A DNA stretch of 57,208 nucleotides from Alteromonadaceae bacterium (GCA_013216015.1 JABSOI010000040.1:1-57208); one strand, 5' to 3'. Counted from the first letter of the stretch, positions 44,755 to 55,676 are shown. Translations and numbers: made by a program. The notes: a model not told the origin generated them from the sequence alone.

Positions 44755-46305
44755 ATGAAAACAGTAAAAATTATTGGCTTAATGCTCTGCTTATTCTCCG
44801 GCTTGGTTTTTTCTTATTCGGATGAAATTAAAAGTTCTGACGCATCTGACTCAACAGAAAAGCATTCACGAAAACTTGCGGTTGATGGTCAGGTAATTAC
44901 CAAACATAAAACCACCATTAACGGTAAAAAACTCACTTATACCGCCACAGCAGGCACTCAACCTGTGTGGAATATTGATGGTGAACCAATAGCAAGTTTA
45001 CATTATACCTATTACCAACGCAGTGATATTAAAGACCGAGCCACTCGCCCCTTAGTTATTTCATTTAATGGCGGGCCCGGTTCAGCTTCAGTGTGGATGC
45101 ATATTGCCTATACAGGTCCAAAAATATTAAATGTTGATGATGAAGGATATCCATTACAACCTTATGGCATTAAAACAAACCCATACTCTATTTTAGATGT
45201 TGCTGATATCGTCTTTGTTAATCCGGTTAATACGGGCTATTCCCGTGTATTAAAAAACAAAGAAGGCAAATTTCCAACTAAAGATGAACTCAAAAAAATG
45301 TTTTTTGGTGTCAATGCCGACATTAAGTATTTAGCCCAATGGCTTAATACTTTTATTACCCGGGAAGAACGCTGGCGCTCACCCAAGTATTTAATTGGTG
45401 AGAGTTATGGCACCACCCGTGTTTCTGGTTTAGCGTTGGAACTACAACAAAATCAGTGGATGTATTTAAATGGTGTGGTTTTGGTATCCCCTACCGACAT
45501 TGGTTTAAAAAGAGAAGGCGCTGTTGAATCAGCCAACCGACTACCCTACTTTGCGGCAGCAGCATGGCACCATAAAGTATTGAAGGACAATTTACAAAAT
45601 CTTGACTTGGCTGAGTTATTACCTGAGGTTGAACAATTTACCCTGAATGAATATTTACCGGCGCTGGCAATGGGCGGATTTATTTCACCAGACAAAAAGC
45701 AAAAAATTGCTGAACGGGTAGCAGAATTTTCAGGTTTAAGTGTTAAAGCAGTTCTACAAAACAACCTAGACATTTCCGCCAGCTATTTTTGGAAAGAACT
45801 GTTACGTGAACAAGGCAAAACCATTGGCCGTTTAGATTCACGTTATATCGGCATAGATAAAAAAGAATCGGGCAGTCGCCCTGATTACAGTGCAGAACTC
45901 ACCTCGTGGTTACATTCTTTCACGCCGGCAATTAACCACTATATGCGCACTGAATTAAACTATAAAACTGACATTAAATATAATATGTTTGGTAATGTTC
46001 ATCCATGGGACAGAAGTCAAAATCATACCGGCGAGAATTTACGTTTAGCTATGGCGCAAAATCCTTATCTCAATGTCATGATCCAATCAGGTTATTATGA
46101 TGGCGCAACTAACTACTTTGACGCTAAATATACCCTCTGGCAGTTAGATCCCAGTGGTAAAATGAAAGATCGATTAGCTTTTAAAGGCTATCGTAGCGGG
46201 CATATGATGTATTTACGTCATGAAGATTTAAAACAAGCCAATGATGACCTCAGGAGTTTCATTCAATCATCATTGCCGAAAAAAGGTACACCTGCTAAAT
46301 ATTAA
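44755..46305 (+). CDS. Secreted S10-family serine carboxypeptidase
   Basis: 516 residues. Signal peptide about 1-20. S10 motifs: SFNGGPGSASVWMH at 103-116 (oxyanion region), IGESYGTTR with nucleophile Ser217, and late acid and His in QSGYYDGATNYFD and GYRSGHMMYLRHED. These peptidases release C-terminal residues and act in the periplasm or outside. The start has AAGGA upstream. A clear terminator follows. Standard length. Confidence 0.9.
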   Translation: MKTVKIIGLMLCLFSGLVFSYSDEIKSSDASDSTEKHSRKLAVDGQVITKHKTTINGKKLTYTATAGTQPVWNIDGEPIASLHYTYYQRSDIKDRATRPLVISFNGGPGSASVWMHIAYTGPKILNVDDEGYPLQPYGIKTNPYSILDVADIVFVNPVNTGYSRVLKNKEGKFPTKDELKKMFFGVNADIKYLAQWLNTFITREERWRSPKYLIGESYGTTRVSGLALELQQNQWMYLNGVVLVSPTDIGLKREGAVESANRLPYFAAAAWHHKVLKDNLQNLDLAELLPEVEQFTLNEYLPALAMGGFISPDKKQKIAERVAEFSGLSVKAVLQNNLDISASYFWKELLREQGKTIGRLDSRYIGIDKKESGSRPDYSAELTSWLHSFTPAINHYMRTELNYKTDIKYNMFGNVHPWDRSQNHTGENLRLAMAQNPYLNVMIQSGYYDGATNYFDAKYTLWQLDPSGKMKDRLAFKGYRSGHMMYLRHEDLKQANDDLRSFIQSSLPKKGTPAKY

Positions 46306-46380
46306 TTCCTTTTATCAAAAAACTGAACATAAAGAAACTGATCACTTCATAAAAGATCTCCTCAAAACAAATCATATAAA

Positions 46381-46414
46381 AACCAGAGCAACAATTGCTC
46401 TGGTTTCTTTTTTC
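46381..46414 (+). terminator. Bidirectional Rho-independent terminator
   Basis: CCAGAGCAA (46383-46391), loop CAA, TTGCTCTGG (46395-46403), then TTTCTTTTTT. A-rich sequence on the other side (AAAAACC) allows use by the opposite strand too. It lies between the convergent S10 peptidase and molybdenum hydroxylase genes. Confidence 0.9.
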
Positions 46415-46431
46415 AGGCATACAAATAAAAG

Positions 46432-48690
46432 CTAAACTGTCATCGGCTTAAAAGGTAAATCTCTATAACGTTTACCTGATGCAGCAAATACAGCATTGGC
46501 AAGTGCCGGGGCAAATGGGGCAACGCCCGGTTCACCTAACCCTGTTGGCTCAAAACCTGAATCAACAAAATGGACATTAACTTGTGGCATATCGCTGGTT
46601 CGCATAACAGGATAATCATGAAAGTTTGAATTAACCACTGCACCATTTCTAAAAGTGATCTCAGTACTTAAAGCTAATGACATGCCCATAGCCACGGCTC
46701 CTTCCATTTGTGCTGCTGCGCCGTCGGTATTAAGTACCTGACCACAATCAATGACACAATCAACCTGCAGAACTTTAATATCATCACCGCTAACTTCTAC
46801 ACGAACTGCCATAGCCACATAAGTTCGAAAGCTATAATGAACGGCTAAACCAATACCTTGTCCTTCAGGTAACTTGTTACGATTATGCCAGGCCGCTTTT
46901 TCGGCTGCTAAAGCTAAAGCATCTTTTGAACGTTTAACCTGTTCTTTTTGTTCTGCATTGTCATTGGCGTCATATAATTGATTTAAAAAGGTTAATGGAT
47001 CTTTGCCTGCTTTATACGATAATTCATCGGCAAAAGAACTAAACGAAAAACCGTAAAATATCGCGTAAACAGCTCGATACCAACCAATGCGGGTATGAGC
47101 TTTTGCTTCACCAATTTCACTACGAAAATTAGGTAAACCAAACGGATATTTATCTACAGCTCCCACATCATTTTTTGACGGGCCTGTTGTATCAGCCTTA
47201 AACAACGAACCAATCGGTGGAAAGGCTACTCTATGCAACCAACCAGTTACATTTCCCTTTTCATCCAATGACCCTTCAATATGTTGAGCACTAATAGAGT
47301 GATAATAACCCGTGCGCATATCTTCTTCACGAGACCAGATAAGTTGCACTGGCGCTTTAACTTGCTGCGAAATAACAGCGGCTTCATGCACATAGTCACA
47401 CTTGAATTTTCGACCAAAAGCACCGCCGGCCATAGTGACATGTACAATAATATCTGTTGGTTCCCGTTTTAAATATTCACCCAGTACTTTCTGAATAGCC
47501 TTTGGCGCCTGAGTTGCCGCCCAAACTTCACATTTATCATCTTCCACGTAAACTACACTGGCATTTGGCTCCATCGGAGAATGGGATAAATGTCCGCCAG
47601 TATAAGTTGCTGATAGCTTTTGAGCCGCATTAGAAAAAGCTGTTTTTAAATCGCCCCGTTCTGTTACAACTTCTGCAGGAGATTCCACATTTTTAACTAA
47701 CTGAGCCTTATAGGCCTTAGTGTCGTATGACTGGTTGTCACCTAAATCCCATTTAATAATGAGTTTTTTCAACGCCTGCTGTGCTGTCCAGGTATTATCA
47801 GCAACAACCGCAACACCACCAATAGATCCAAACGGCACTTCAAAACGTGGAATAACAACCACATCAACCACACCTTTCATGGCCAACGCCGCTGATTTAT
47901 CCACAGATTTAAGTTTGCCACCCAATACAGGGCAATGAGTAATTGCCGCATATTTAAGACCCGGCATCTTGGTATCAACGCCGTACATTCTTTTTCCAAC
48001 TACGACTTCAGCCTGATCATGGCGAGGAAGTGCTTTACCGATATAATTATATTCAGACTTTTCTTTTAATTTGGGTTTTTCTGGTACGGAAATCGTCGCA
48101 GCTAAACTGGCTAACTGACCATAAGACAATTTTTCGCCGTTATTATTATTAATAACAAAATGATTTTTAGCACTACACTGGTCTGCGGGTATCTTCCACA
48201 CCTTAGTGGCTGCTGCTGCAATAAGCATTTCTTTAGCGGCGGCACCTGCTTCACGCATTGGAATATACATACGACGAATACTGGCTGAACCACCAGTGGC
48301 TTGGTGACCATATTTTTCGTCGGCATCACCTTGTTTTACTGAAACACGCGACCAGTCAGCTTCAAGTTCATCAGCCACTGCCCCAGGCAATGCGGTACTA
48401 ATGCCCTGCCCCATTTCACAACGACCACAATAAATAAGCGTATCGCCATTCTCAGCTATATGAATAAAGGCATTGGGATTAAAATCAAATTCTTTCACCT
48501 CATCACCAAACGCCATGCTTTGCATTGGCAATGAAACGCCAATAACTAAACCACCCGTTGCAATACTCGCCGTTTTAAAAAAGTTACGTCTGCTAACGTT
48601 TTCAATTGTTGTGTTTTCAGTTGCGTTTTTTTCAATTGCATTGTTTTCAGTTGCGTAGCTTTCAATAGCCGTATTTTCAGTAGACATCAA
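46432..48690 (-). CDS. Molybdopterin-binding aldehyde/xanthine oxidoreductase large subunit (IorB-like)
   Basis: 752 residues. A Tat signal, [20 protein letters not shown], starts at about 33 after a repeated N-terminal peptide of Thr/Glu/Asn units. The body is the molybdopterin subunit of single-chain isoquinoline-oxidoreductase-like enzymes ([42 protein letters not shown]). It oxidises N-heterocycles or aldehydes with electrons passed to the 2Fe-2S partner encoded 4 bp upstream. The real substrate is not evident. Export is through the Tat system with the bound cofactor. Confidence 0.9.
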   Translation of the reverse strand: MMSTENTAIESYATENNAIEKNATENTTIENVSRRNFFKTASIATGGLVIGVSLPMQSMAFGDEVKEFDFNPNAFIHIAENGDTLIYCGRCEMGQGISTALPGAVADELEADWSRVSVKQGDADEKYGHQATGGSASIRRMYIPMREAGAAAKEMLIAAAATKVWKIPADQCSAKNHFVINNNNGEKLSYGQLASLAATISVPEKPKLKEKSEYNYIGKALPRHDQAEVVVGKRMYGVDTKMPGLKYAAITHCPVLGGKLKSVDKSAALAMKGVVDVVVIPRFEVPFGSIGGVAVVADNTWTAQQALKKLIIKWDLGDNQSYDTKAYKAQLVKNVESPAEVVTERGDLKTAFSNAAQKLSATYTGGHLSHSPMEPNASVVYVEDDKCEVWAATQAPKAIQKVLGEYLKREPTDIIVHVTMAGGAFGRKFKCDYVHEAAVISQQVKAPVQLIWSREEDMRTGYYHSISAQHIEGSLDEKGNVTGWLHRVAFPPIGSLFKADTTGPSKNDVGAVDKYPFGLPNFRSEIGEAKAHTRIGWYRAVYAIFYGFSFSSFADELSYKAGKDPLTFLNQLYDANDNAEQKEQVKRSKDALALAAEKAAWHNRNKLPEGQGIGLAVHYSFRTYVAMAVRVEVSGDDIKVLQVDCVIDCGQVLNTDGAAAQMEGAVAMGMSLALSTEITFRNGAVVNSNFHDYPVMRTSDMPQVNVHFVDSGFEPTGLGEPGVAPFAPALANAVFAASGKRYRDLPFKPMTV

Positions 48691-49166
48691 GACACCTCCC
48701 TTGCCAAATCATCAGCCACTTGCGAAATCGCTTTTTTAATACGTTGATAAGTACCACAACGACAAATATTGCCTTGCATCGCCGAATCAATTTCTTCAGC
48801 ATTCGGGGTTGGGTTTTCATTCAGCAAACTTGCAGCATTCATTATTTGCCCTGACTGACAGTAACCACATTGAGGGACATTGTTTTCTAACCACGCTTTT
48901 TGCAGCGGGTGATCTCCATTTTCTGAAAGACCTTCAATAGTCGTGATACTTTTACCGGCAAGCACCCCAACTGGAATTACACACGAGCGTGTTGCAACAC
49001 CGTCAACATGCACTGTACAAGCGCCACATAAACCAGTACCACAACCATACTTGGTGCCTGTTTTTTCCAATCGATCACGAAGAAACCATAATAAAGGCAT
49101 ATCTTCATCAACATCTATGTTCTGTTTTTCACCATTGATAATTATCGTTTTATTCATACCATTCAC
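48687..49166 (-). CDS. 2Fe-2S subunit of the molybdenum hydroxylase (IorA-like)
   Basis: 159 residues. N-terminal plant-type ferredoxin cluster ([15 protein letters not shown]) and a C-terminal four-helix cluster motif ([18 protein letters not shown]), the standard layout for the small subunit of xanthine-dehydrogenase-type enzymes. It passes electrons from the Mo site. The stop overlaps the large-subunit ATG by 4 bp; no cytochrome or chaperone gene follows. The subunit has no signal peptide and probably rides with the Tat partner. Confidence 0.92.
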   Translation of the reverse strand: MNGMNKTIIINGEKQNIDVDEDMPLLWFLRDRLEKTGTKYGCGTGLCGACTVHVDGVATRSCVIPVGVLAGKSITTIEGLSENGDHPLQKAWLENNVPQCGYCQSGQIMNAASLLNENPTPNAEEIDSAMQGNICRCGTYQRIKKAISQVADDLAREVS

Positions 49167-49384
49167 TTTGTTGTTTTATATTTAAAAAAAAGCTGATACC
49201 AGTTGGTATTATTAAAAAATAGCAAATATCATATTGGTTTAAGTTAAACAAACCTTCTGCATACTTGCGATTAACACCCCATTTTGTGCGTTTAATAACA
49301 GGAGAATTATTTCTTGTTACATCATCAGATATTAATAGGTTTTATTAGAGTCATTTTTTGGTTATTTTTAGAGTAATTTAGTTA

Positions 49385-49545
49385 TATACCCGTGGTCATT
49401 CAAGATGCGGGAATTTGAGGTGAATTTGAAAGTTTATCTAAAAGGCGCTTGATTGAGCAATAGCGGGCTATTGGGATTGAAAGCAACGTAGTAGATAATC
49501 TTTTAAAACGCTTCAAAACCTGCATTTTGAATGATTACGGGTATA
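49385..49545. mobile_element. 161-bp MITE-like element, copy B
   Basis: Identical over 161 bp to the reverse complement of copy A (19883-20043), in opposite orientation. TATA at both ends is consistent with TA target duplication. It lies in an intergenic gap downstream of no gene (between the divergent iorA-like gene start and the convergent M61 end). Confidence 0.9.
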
Positions 49546-49792
49546 GTAGCTATAGATAATAATAGAAGAATAAATAGTTTTTACTTCAAATTGTGTTACC
49601 CCATTAATGCCAGTAACCCAATTAACAGTGTATCGCCGTTCCTTCACATTCATGTTTTCTCGGCATACGTACATCCCTGTACATCGCCGTTTTTCTATTT
49701 AGTTAAGGTACATTTTGAAAGGTGTTTTTTAGGGTGTTAATTAAGATTTGAGTTAAACCACCCACACACTAATAATTTAACTTACCCCACGA
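49546..49792. other. Spacer after MITE copy B
   Basis: No gene supported. A short co-directional open frame covers it only because it runs in from the MITE end. Confidence 0.4.
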
Positions 49793-51715
49793 TTATTTTT
49801 TATCATCGTTATCCATTGCTTCTTCACCCAGCCATGCATCACGAAATTTAATCATAGCTTCAGTTTCTTTTTTATCTTCGCTTTTAAAAGTAACTATTTC
49901 CAATTCGGGATCTTCTATGAAAGTAATTTTTGATGAACTTGTTACTCCCCGCTGAATATAATGAATAGTTGCGGTATCACCCGGTTTATATTTTGACAGC
50001 GCTTTTTCCCATAAAGATTCACTACGAATTTTTCGGTGATCCAACGCAATAATTTGATCGCCATTATCTAAACCTGCAATATACAAAGGGCTGTCTTTAA
50101 TCGTTGCCGAAGAAACAATAGCTTCAGGTCCATTAAATTCAAATTTAACTTTCCCTAAACTGGCTTGGTCTTCATTTTTTATTTTGAGTGTTAAGCCTGC
50201 ATTTGCTAATAAACTTTTATAGTCAGGGATCTCTTTACCTGTAATATATTTTTCAAAGAACTGATCGGCATATGCCTGATCATTAACTAACTCTCCCAAG
50301 GTTATTCTTAAATCATTATTGTCGTATGGTATTTCACTTCGACCGTATTTTTGCCAGACGAGGGCCATATAATCATCCAAGCCTAAACCACCACCAGAGC
50401 TAGCATCAAAGCTAGCATCAAAGCTAGCATCAGAGCTATCAACAGAGCTATTAACAGAACTATCATCAAATTCTGATCTCAGCGATAAATCAAGTGCAAT
50501 GGCAATTGAATAACCAATAGTGTAATGACTGATCAATGAATTATTGAAATTACTTTTATCAATAAATATCGCCGCATCTCTAAAGGGTGCCAATTTGCTC
50601 ATCCCTTCTGCTGAAAACATCTGTTTGCCCGGTGATTGCCTGATGGCATTAATCGTTTTTGCTAATCCTTCAAACTGCTTGTTACGTTTAATTTCCTGCG
50701 CACGTAACAAACTCAAATGTGTGTAGTAGCTAGTAAAACCTTCGACAAACCATAATTCCGCACTCATATTAGCCCCTTCAAAATTAAAGGGCTCTAATGA
50801 TTTAGGACGAATACGCTCAGCATTCCAAGCATGAAGAAATTCATGAGCTAATACACCTTGCTGGCTGAAATCTGCTTCGTCAAAAGACTTGCCAATAGTT
50901 AATACCGTAGAGTTACGGTGTTCCATACCGTCACCTTTAACATGTGGCAAAAAACAACTGATAAATGTATAACTGCCATAATCAAAATCCGGATATTCAC
51001 CAAATATTTTTGCCTGAGTTGCGGTTATTGCTTTTGCTTTTTCGGTAAACTTATCCATCTCTTTTGCAGTTCCTTCATGATGAACGGCTAAATTTATCGT
51101 GTATTGCTTCCCCCTGGATTTTACTGTCCAACTACGTAAATCAAAGTTGCTCAACTCAACCGGGCTGTCCATGAAATATTGAAAATTTGGTGCTGTAAAA
51201 CGATATTTATTTTTTGTTGCCACCAGCTGCGAGGCTACCTTCCACTTTGGATCAAACGGAGTGAAATTAACTTCTACCGCATTTTTATCAAAACCTCTTG
51301 CCCAAATAAAGGTGGCAGGTATATTCAAATGAGCATGGGTTCTATCAATAGCTGAATAAGTACCGTCAGCATGGTCGGCATAAAGTGTGTAAGTTACGGT
51401 AACTGTTCCATCATGCCCTTCAACATTCCATTGGTAAGGGTTAGGTCTTGTAAATGTTAGTATTTTTCCTTTTCCGTCAACAACACTGAGTTGATAAACA
51501 TTTTTAGCAAATTCATGGATAGCATATCGTCCGGGAGATGAACGACTCATTCTTAATTCTAAAATATCAGTTTTAACACCCGAAAATGTTGCACTGATTT
51601 CAGCTTCATGATGAACAGCATTGTCAAAAGAAACTTGATACACGATTGGCTCGGCGGCGTATAAAGCCGACACAAAAACTAATGGTAATAGCAAGGTTAA
51701 ATATTTTTTCATCAT
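49793..51715 (-). CDS. M61-family metallopeptidase with PDZ domain
   Basis: 640 residues with a signal peptide (about 1-20). An N-terminal beta domain precedes the thermolysin-like catalytic domain: HEFLHAWNAE at 291-300, with E292 catalytic and ELWFVEGFTSYY supplying the third zinc ligand. A PDZ domain is near 525-600. M61 glycyl aminopeptidases cleave N-terminal Gly/Ala residues of peptides in the periplasm. A Ser/Asp/Ala-rich insert in the catalytic domain (about 422-445) comes from 12-bp tandem repeats at 50397-50468 and is not part of the fold. Confidence 0.9.
   Translation of the reverse strand: MMKKYLTLLLPLVFVSALYAAEPIVYQVSFDNAVHHEAEISATFSGVKTDILELRMSRSSPGRYAIHEFAKNVYQLSVVDGKGKILTFTRPNPYQWNVEGHDGTVTVTYTLYADHADGTYSAIDRTHAHLNIPATFIWARGFDKNAVEVNFTPFDPKWKVASQLVATKNKYRFTAPNFQYFMDSPVELSNFDLRSWTVKSRGKQYTINLAVHHEGTAKEMDKFTEKAKAITATQAKIFGEYPDFDYGSYTFISCFLPHVKGDGMEHRNSTVLTIGKSFDEADFSQQGVLAHEFLHAWNAERIRPKSLEPFNFEGANMSAELWFVEGFTSYYTHLSLLRAQEIKRNKQFEGLAKTINAIRQSPGKQMFSAEGMSKLAPFRDAAIFIDKSNFNNSLISHYTIGYSIAIALDLSLRSEFDDSSVNSSVDSSDASFDASFDASSGGGLGLDDYMALVWQKYGRSEIPYDNNDLRITLGELVNDQAYADQFFEKYITGKEIPDYKSLLANAGLTLKIKNEDQASLGKVKFEFNGPEAIVSSATIKDSPLYIAGLDNGDQIIALDHRKIRSESLWEKALSKYKPGDTATIHYIQRGVTSSSKITFIEDPELEIVTFKSEDKKETEAMIKFRDAWLGEEAMDNDDKK
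50397..50468 (-). repeat. 12-bp tandem repeat inside the M61 gene
   Basis: About six units related to AGCTAGCATCAA and its variants, in frame, encoding SSVNSSVDSSDASFDASFDA. The three best copies are identical, the rest diverged. Confidence 0.85.
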
Positions 51716-51920
51716 TATTTGTTAGACCTATTGTTTTCTATTGAATTTATACTCGGTATTCAATATAACACCTAAAAAATGATAAGCACTAATTTCATAG
51801 TTTGAATTTCATTTAAATCTAACTTATACCAAACCACGTATATTTTATACGCCATTACTAAAATCTAATGCTAAAATACAAGCATTATTCATTTCAACCT
51901 AATTATTGTTGTTACTCCTT

Positions 51921-52820
51921 ATGCTCGCTAAACGTATCCCTTTAAATTTGATCTTACTTACTCTTGTTGCCGTTACATTAATGGGATTTGTACCAGTATT
52001 AGTTAAATGGACTAATGCCAACGAAACAACAATAGGAATAGCCCGGTTGGTAATTGGTACTTTAGGTACGTTAACTTTACTCGCCAGCGCTAAATCTTTA
52101 TCAACACTAACATCAATAACCAAAAAAGACTGGCTTTGGCTTGCGTTAATGGGACTTGTTTTTGCGGTACATTGGTACAGTTATTTTTTAGCCATTAATA
52201 TAGCCAGTGTTAGTTTTGCTGTTATAGGCGTTTCAACTTACGGAATTCATCTGTTATTGCTTAATCGTTTTTTCTTTAAAGAAACTATAAAACCTTCAGA
52301 GTTTTCAGCGATAATCCTTGCTTTTACAGGTGTACTTATTGCCGCCCCATCACTAAATTTTGACAGTAATGCCTTTGTTGGTTTTAGCTACGGTTTAATC
52401 AGTGGATTTTTGTATGGGCTTTTATCCATCATGCATAAAAAAACCAACCATTTGCCAACCCATCATCGAGCCCTCGGACAATTTGGCTTTGCCCTTATTT
52501 GCTTCAGTTTATTTTGGACATCGTCAAATTGGCAGTTAAATACAGCTGATTGGGTTAATTTATTAGTCTTGGGGGTAGTTTGTACGCTTGTTGCTCATAC
52601 CTTATGGATCAAAGTATCAACTGAATTACCGGCAAATCTTACTGCTATTTTATATTATATTTATTTACCAGTTGCTATGGGTCTGAGCGTATTAATATTG
52701 GATGAAGTTTTAAGCTGGCAAAAATTATTAGGCGCTGGCATCATAGTTTCAGCAAACATAATAATTATTCTAATGCAAAGTAGAAAGCTACCAGAGCCAA
52801 TTACTTCCACTAAGAATTAA
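51921..52820 (+). CDS. EamA-family (DMT) transporter
   Basis: 299 residues from ATG 51921 (a TTG at 51906 is in frame). Ten transmembrane helices in two EamA domains; TLVAVTLMGFVPVLVKWTNA at the start and GLSVLILDEVLSWQKLLGAG near the end are typical. Inner-membrane exporter of unknown substrate. It stands alone, divergent from the M61 gene and convergent with the DUF3667 gene. Confidence 0.83.
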   Translation: MLAKRIPLNLILLTLVAVTLMGFVPVLVKWTNANETTIGIARLVIGTLGTLTLLASAKSLSTLTSITKKDWLWLALMGLVFAVHWYSYFLAINIASVSFAVIGVSTYGIHLLLLNRFFFKETIKPSEFSAIILAFTGVLIAAPSLNFDSNAFVGFSYGLISGFLYGLLSIMHKKTNHLPTHHRALGQFGFALICFSLFWTSSNWQLNTADWVNLLVLGVVCTLVAHTLWIKVSTELPANLTAILYYIYLPVAMGLSVLILDEVLSWQKLLGAGIIVSANIIIILMQSRKLPEPITSTKN

Positions 52821-52841
52821 TTCCAATTGGTAAAAATTAAA

Positions 52842-54194
52842 CTATAACTGAGCTAATCCCCAAATAAATGCAATTATTGAAGTAAAGGCGAGTAACATAA
52901 AATAAGAAAAACCAAGCAAAGCAAATTTTATACTGGTCATCAAGTGCCCTTGTCGATAAACCTTTTTTTGCATAATATACAAATAAATGGGGATCCAAAG
53001 TAATAACACAAGCGAGACATTATCAATTAATGATGCCAAAGTACCATAATTGGCAACTAAACTTTCCTGAAGAGTTGATAACAATGCCAGTAGCATTAAA
53101 GACACAAAAATAAAAGCATGGCTATGTAATGCAACGGTTAAATGCTCCATATAATATCGTTTGGAAAATAGATAAAAAACCTTTAACAGCAAAGCAAATA
53201 TTGGCAACAGCACAAACATCATTTGTGGTAAAACACCTAAAATTTGTTTTATCAGTGGGCTAGCATCTTTTTCAAAAGCTTTAGTGGCTTTTTGTGATAA
53301 TTCTACAGTTATTTCATTTAAACGTTGTTTCTCTGTTTCAGATAGCCAATCGAAACCATCACCGTAATCGATGTTGAAACCCCCATTGTTACGGCCTGAT
53401 TTATCATTACCAATTTTAACTATATTGTTTACCGGTGATGGTTCAATACTCTCTTCTGGTATTAAGACAGTTGAATTATCACCATCACTTTCCTTCGGTA
53501 TAATCGCCAAGCTTCCTTTCAACAAGGTAATTGAATGATTAAAAGCCACTTTTTGTATTGTATCACTCGGCTTAACTACATATCCTGCTTGTACTTCCCT
53601 ACCTTCTATTTCTCCAACCAGTTCTTGCAATTCAACAATAGTTTCCCGCATACCTTTTTCTGTATTTTGTCTTTGATCTAACAATTCATCTAATATTAAT
53701 TGATCTCTTTCTAGCAATATATAATCGGGTTCAGCCATTTTTTCTTCGAGGTTAATAATTTTATTATTCACTGTTTTGAAAATTGACGTTTTTTCTTGTT
53801 GCTGCCCCACTAAGTCTTTAGTTGAATCCTCTGTAAAAAATCCGAGCATGATAAAAAAAACAATGCTAACAAAAAAGTACAATCTTACTGGAGGAACATA
53901 ATGAACACGGCGACCGCGAATATACTCGTTGGTTAAAAAACCAGGTTTAAAAATCAAGGGTAAAAACGTCCGACCAGCTCTGGAATCAAAACCAAAAATA
54001 TCGTCTAAGAAGCGCATAACAACATAACCAAAAAATTGAATAAACGAATCTTCCGGCTGGCCACATTTACTACAAAAGGATCCCGTTAATTGGGTGCCGC
54101 AATTCTGGCACAGTTTGACAGGAACATTAACTGCATTCTTGGTTTGTTCAGCAAGCTTGGCAACGGAATTATCTGGGATCATTTCTGTAGTCAT
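52842..54194 (-). CDS. DUF3667-family membrane protein with zinc ribbon
   Basis: 450 residues. A zinc ribbon at the N-terminus (C29-x2-C32 and C41-x2-C44) is followed by the DUF3667 signature FDSRAGRTFLPLIFKPGFLT and EYIRGRRVHYVPPVRLYFFV. There are helices at about 100-118 and four to five near the C-terminus, with a long polar and coiled-coil middle region (about 130-260) that is larger than usual. Function unknown. The gene is single. Confidence 0.85.
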   Translation of the reverse strand: MTTEMIPDNSVAKLAEQTKNAVNVPVKLCQNCGTQLTGSFCSKCGQPEDSFIQFFGYVVMRFLDDIFGFDSRAGRTFLPLIFKPGFLTNEYIRGRRVHYVPPVRLYFFVSIVFFIMLGFFTEDSTKDLVGQQQEKTSIFKTVNNKIINLEEKMAEPDYILLERDQLILDELLDQRQNTEKGMRETIVELQELVGEIEGREVQAGYVVKPSDTIQKVAFNHSITLLKGSLAIIPKESDGDNSTVLIPEESIEPSPVNNIVKIGNDKSGRNNGGFNIDYGDGFDWLSETEKQRLNEITVELSQKATKAFEKDASPLIKQILGVLPQMMFVLLPIFALLLKVFYLFSKRYYMEHLTVALHSHAFIFVSLMLLALLSTLQESLVANYGTLASLIDNVSLVLLLWIPIYLYIMQKKVYRQGHLMTSIKFALLGFSYFMLLAFTSIIAFIWGLAQL

Positions 54195-54386
54195 GACTAA
54201 ATCTTTATCTTCAAAATTCTTTTATTACCCTGTAGATTATACTATTGATTTTCAGTTGTAAAAATTAAACACTAATATCATAACTAACAACAAATTACTT
54301 TTCGAAAAATAATTTAGTAACAATAAAAATCACAAAAACAACTAAAAATAACGATGAATTAACGCTATCAGCCAAAGGTAAAAATA

Positions 54387-55676
54387 ATGAAAATAAGTAA
54401 AAGAAACTTTATAAAAGCCAGTGGAGCCAGCCTCGCCACTTTATCTTTAGCTGGCACTGCATTTGCTGGTTCTACCAATAAAAGTAAAGTCACACCTGAG
54501 ACTGAATTAAAAAACATTACAACAAACGTTACCGCTATAACACCTGCAGAACGCATGGCCAGAATAAAAAAAGCACAGCGTCTTATGGAAAAATTCAACA
54601 TTGCGGCAATAATTTTAGAACCCGGTGCCGCAATGGATTATTTTTCAGGCATTCAATGGTGGCGCAGTGAACGAGTAACCGCATTAATCATACCAAGAAC
54701 TGGAGATATTGGCGTTATTTGCCCCTTTTTCGAAGAACCAAGCATACGTGAAACTCTCAGTATTGGCGATGATGTACGGGTATGGCAAGAGCACGAAAGC
54801 CCGTTTGAAAAAATTAAACACTTTTTGTCTGATCGAGGTTTAAAAAAAGGTAAAATTGGCTTTGAAAATTCAGTGCGGTTTTTTGCACTAAAAGGCACAA
54901 TGGCTTTATTACCAGCAATGCAAGATGTTAGCGCTGAGCCAATAACCCGAGGCTGTAGAATAATAAAATCTCAACACGAACTCCAACTAATGCATAAAGC
55001 CAATGAAGTAACATTAACCGCTTACGCACATGTTTGGAAAAAACTAGAAATAGGCATGACCCCGTCACAAGTGAAAGAAATAATGACAAATGCTCAATCA
55101 GCCCTGGGAGGTAAGGGAATATGGAATATGGCATTAGTAAATGAAGCCAGCGCCTACCCGCATGGCACGCATCAAAAACAAGTCATCAAAGAAGGCTCTA
55201 TTGTTTTAATGGACTGTGGTTGCAATGTTCACGGCTATCAATCAGACATCAGCCGAACTTTTGTTGTTGGCGAACCATCAAAACATCAACGAAAAATTTG
55301 GCAAACCGTTAGAACAGGACAAAACATTGCCTTTGAAAAAGCACAAATAGGTGTAGAAGCCGGAGCAGTGGATGACGCTGTTAGAAAGCATTATCAAACA
55401 CTGGGTTTTGGTCCTGATTATAAATTACCGGGCCTTTCACACCGTACGGGGCATGGCATAGGCATGGAAGGTCATGAAAGTGTTAATTTTGTTCACGGTG
55501 AAAAAGAGAAATTAGCCGCTGGCATGTGTTTTTCAAATGAACCCGGAATTTATATCCCGGGAAAATTTGGTGTACGACTGGAAGACTGTATTTACATGAC
55601 AGCAAATGGACCTCGTTGGTTCACCGTACCTGCAGATTCATTAGATGATCCCATTGGTAAAGTTGAGAAGTTGTGA
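54387..55676 (+). CDS. M24-family metallopeptidase, Xaa-Pro aminopeptidase-like, with N-terminal export signal
   Basis: 429 residues. The N-terminus KRNFIKASGASLATLSLAGTAFA looks like a Tat-type signal with a single Arg-Asn pair (KRN rather than RR), so Tat use is uncertain. The pita-bread fold has metal ligands D276, D287, H356, E385 and E399 (MDCGCNVHGYQSDISRTF, HRTGHGIGMEGHE, NEPGIY, RLED). Likely removes N-terminal residues before Pro in the periplasm. An N-terminal creatinase-like domain covers about 50-190. Standalone gene, normal length. Confidence 0.9.
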   Translation: MKISKRNFIKASGASLATLSLAGTAFAGSTNKSKVTPETELKNITTNVTAITPAERMARIKKAQRLMEKFNIAAIILEPGAAMDYFSGIQWWRSERVTALIIPRTGDIGVICPFFEEPSIRETLSIGDDVRVWQEHESPFEKIKHFLSDRGLKKGKIGFENSVRFFALKGTMALLPAMQDVSAEPITRGCRIIKSQHELQLMHKANEVTLTAYAHVWKKLEIGMTPSQVKEIMTNAQSALGGKGIWNMALVNEASAYPHGTHQKQVIKEGSIVLMDCGCNVHGYQSDISRTFVVGEPSKHQRKIWQTVRTGQNIAFEKAQIGVEAGAVDDAVRKHYQTLGFGPDYKLPGLSHRTGHGIGMEGHESVNFVHGEKEKLAAGMCFSNEPGIYIPGKFGVRLEDCIYMTANGPRWFTVPADSLDDPIGKVEKL

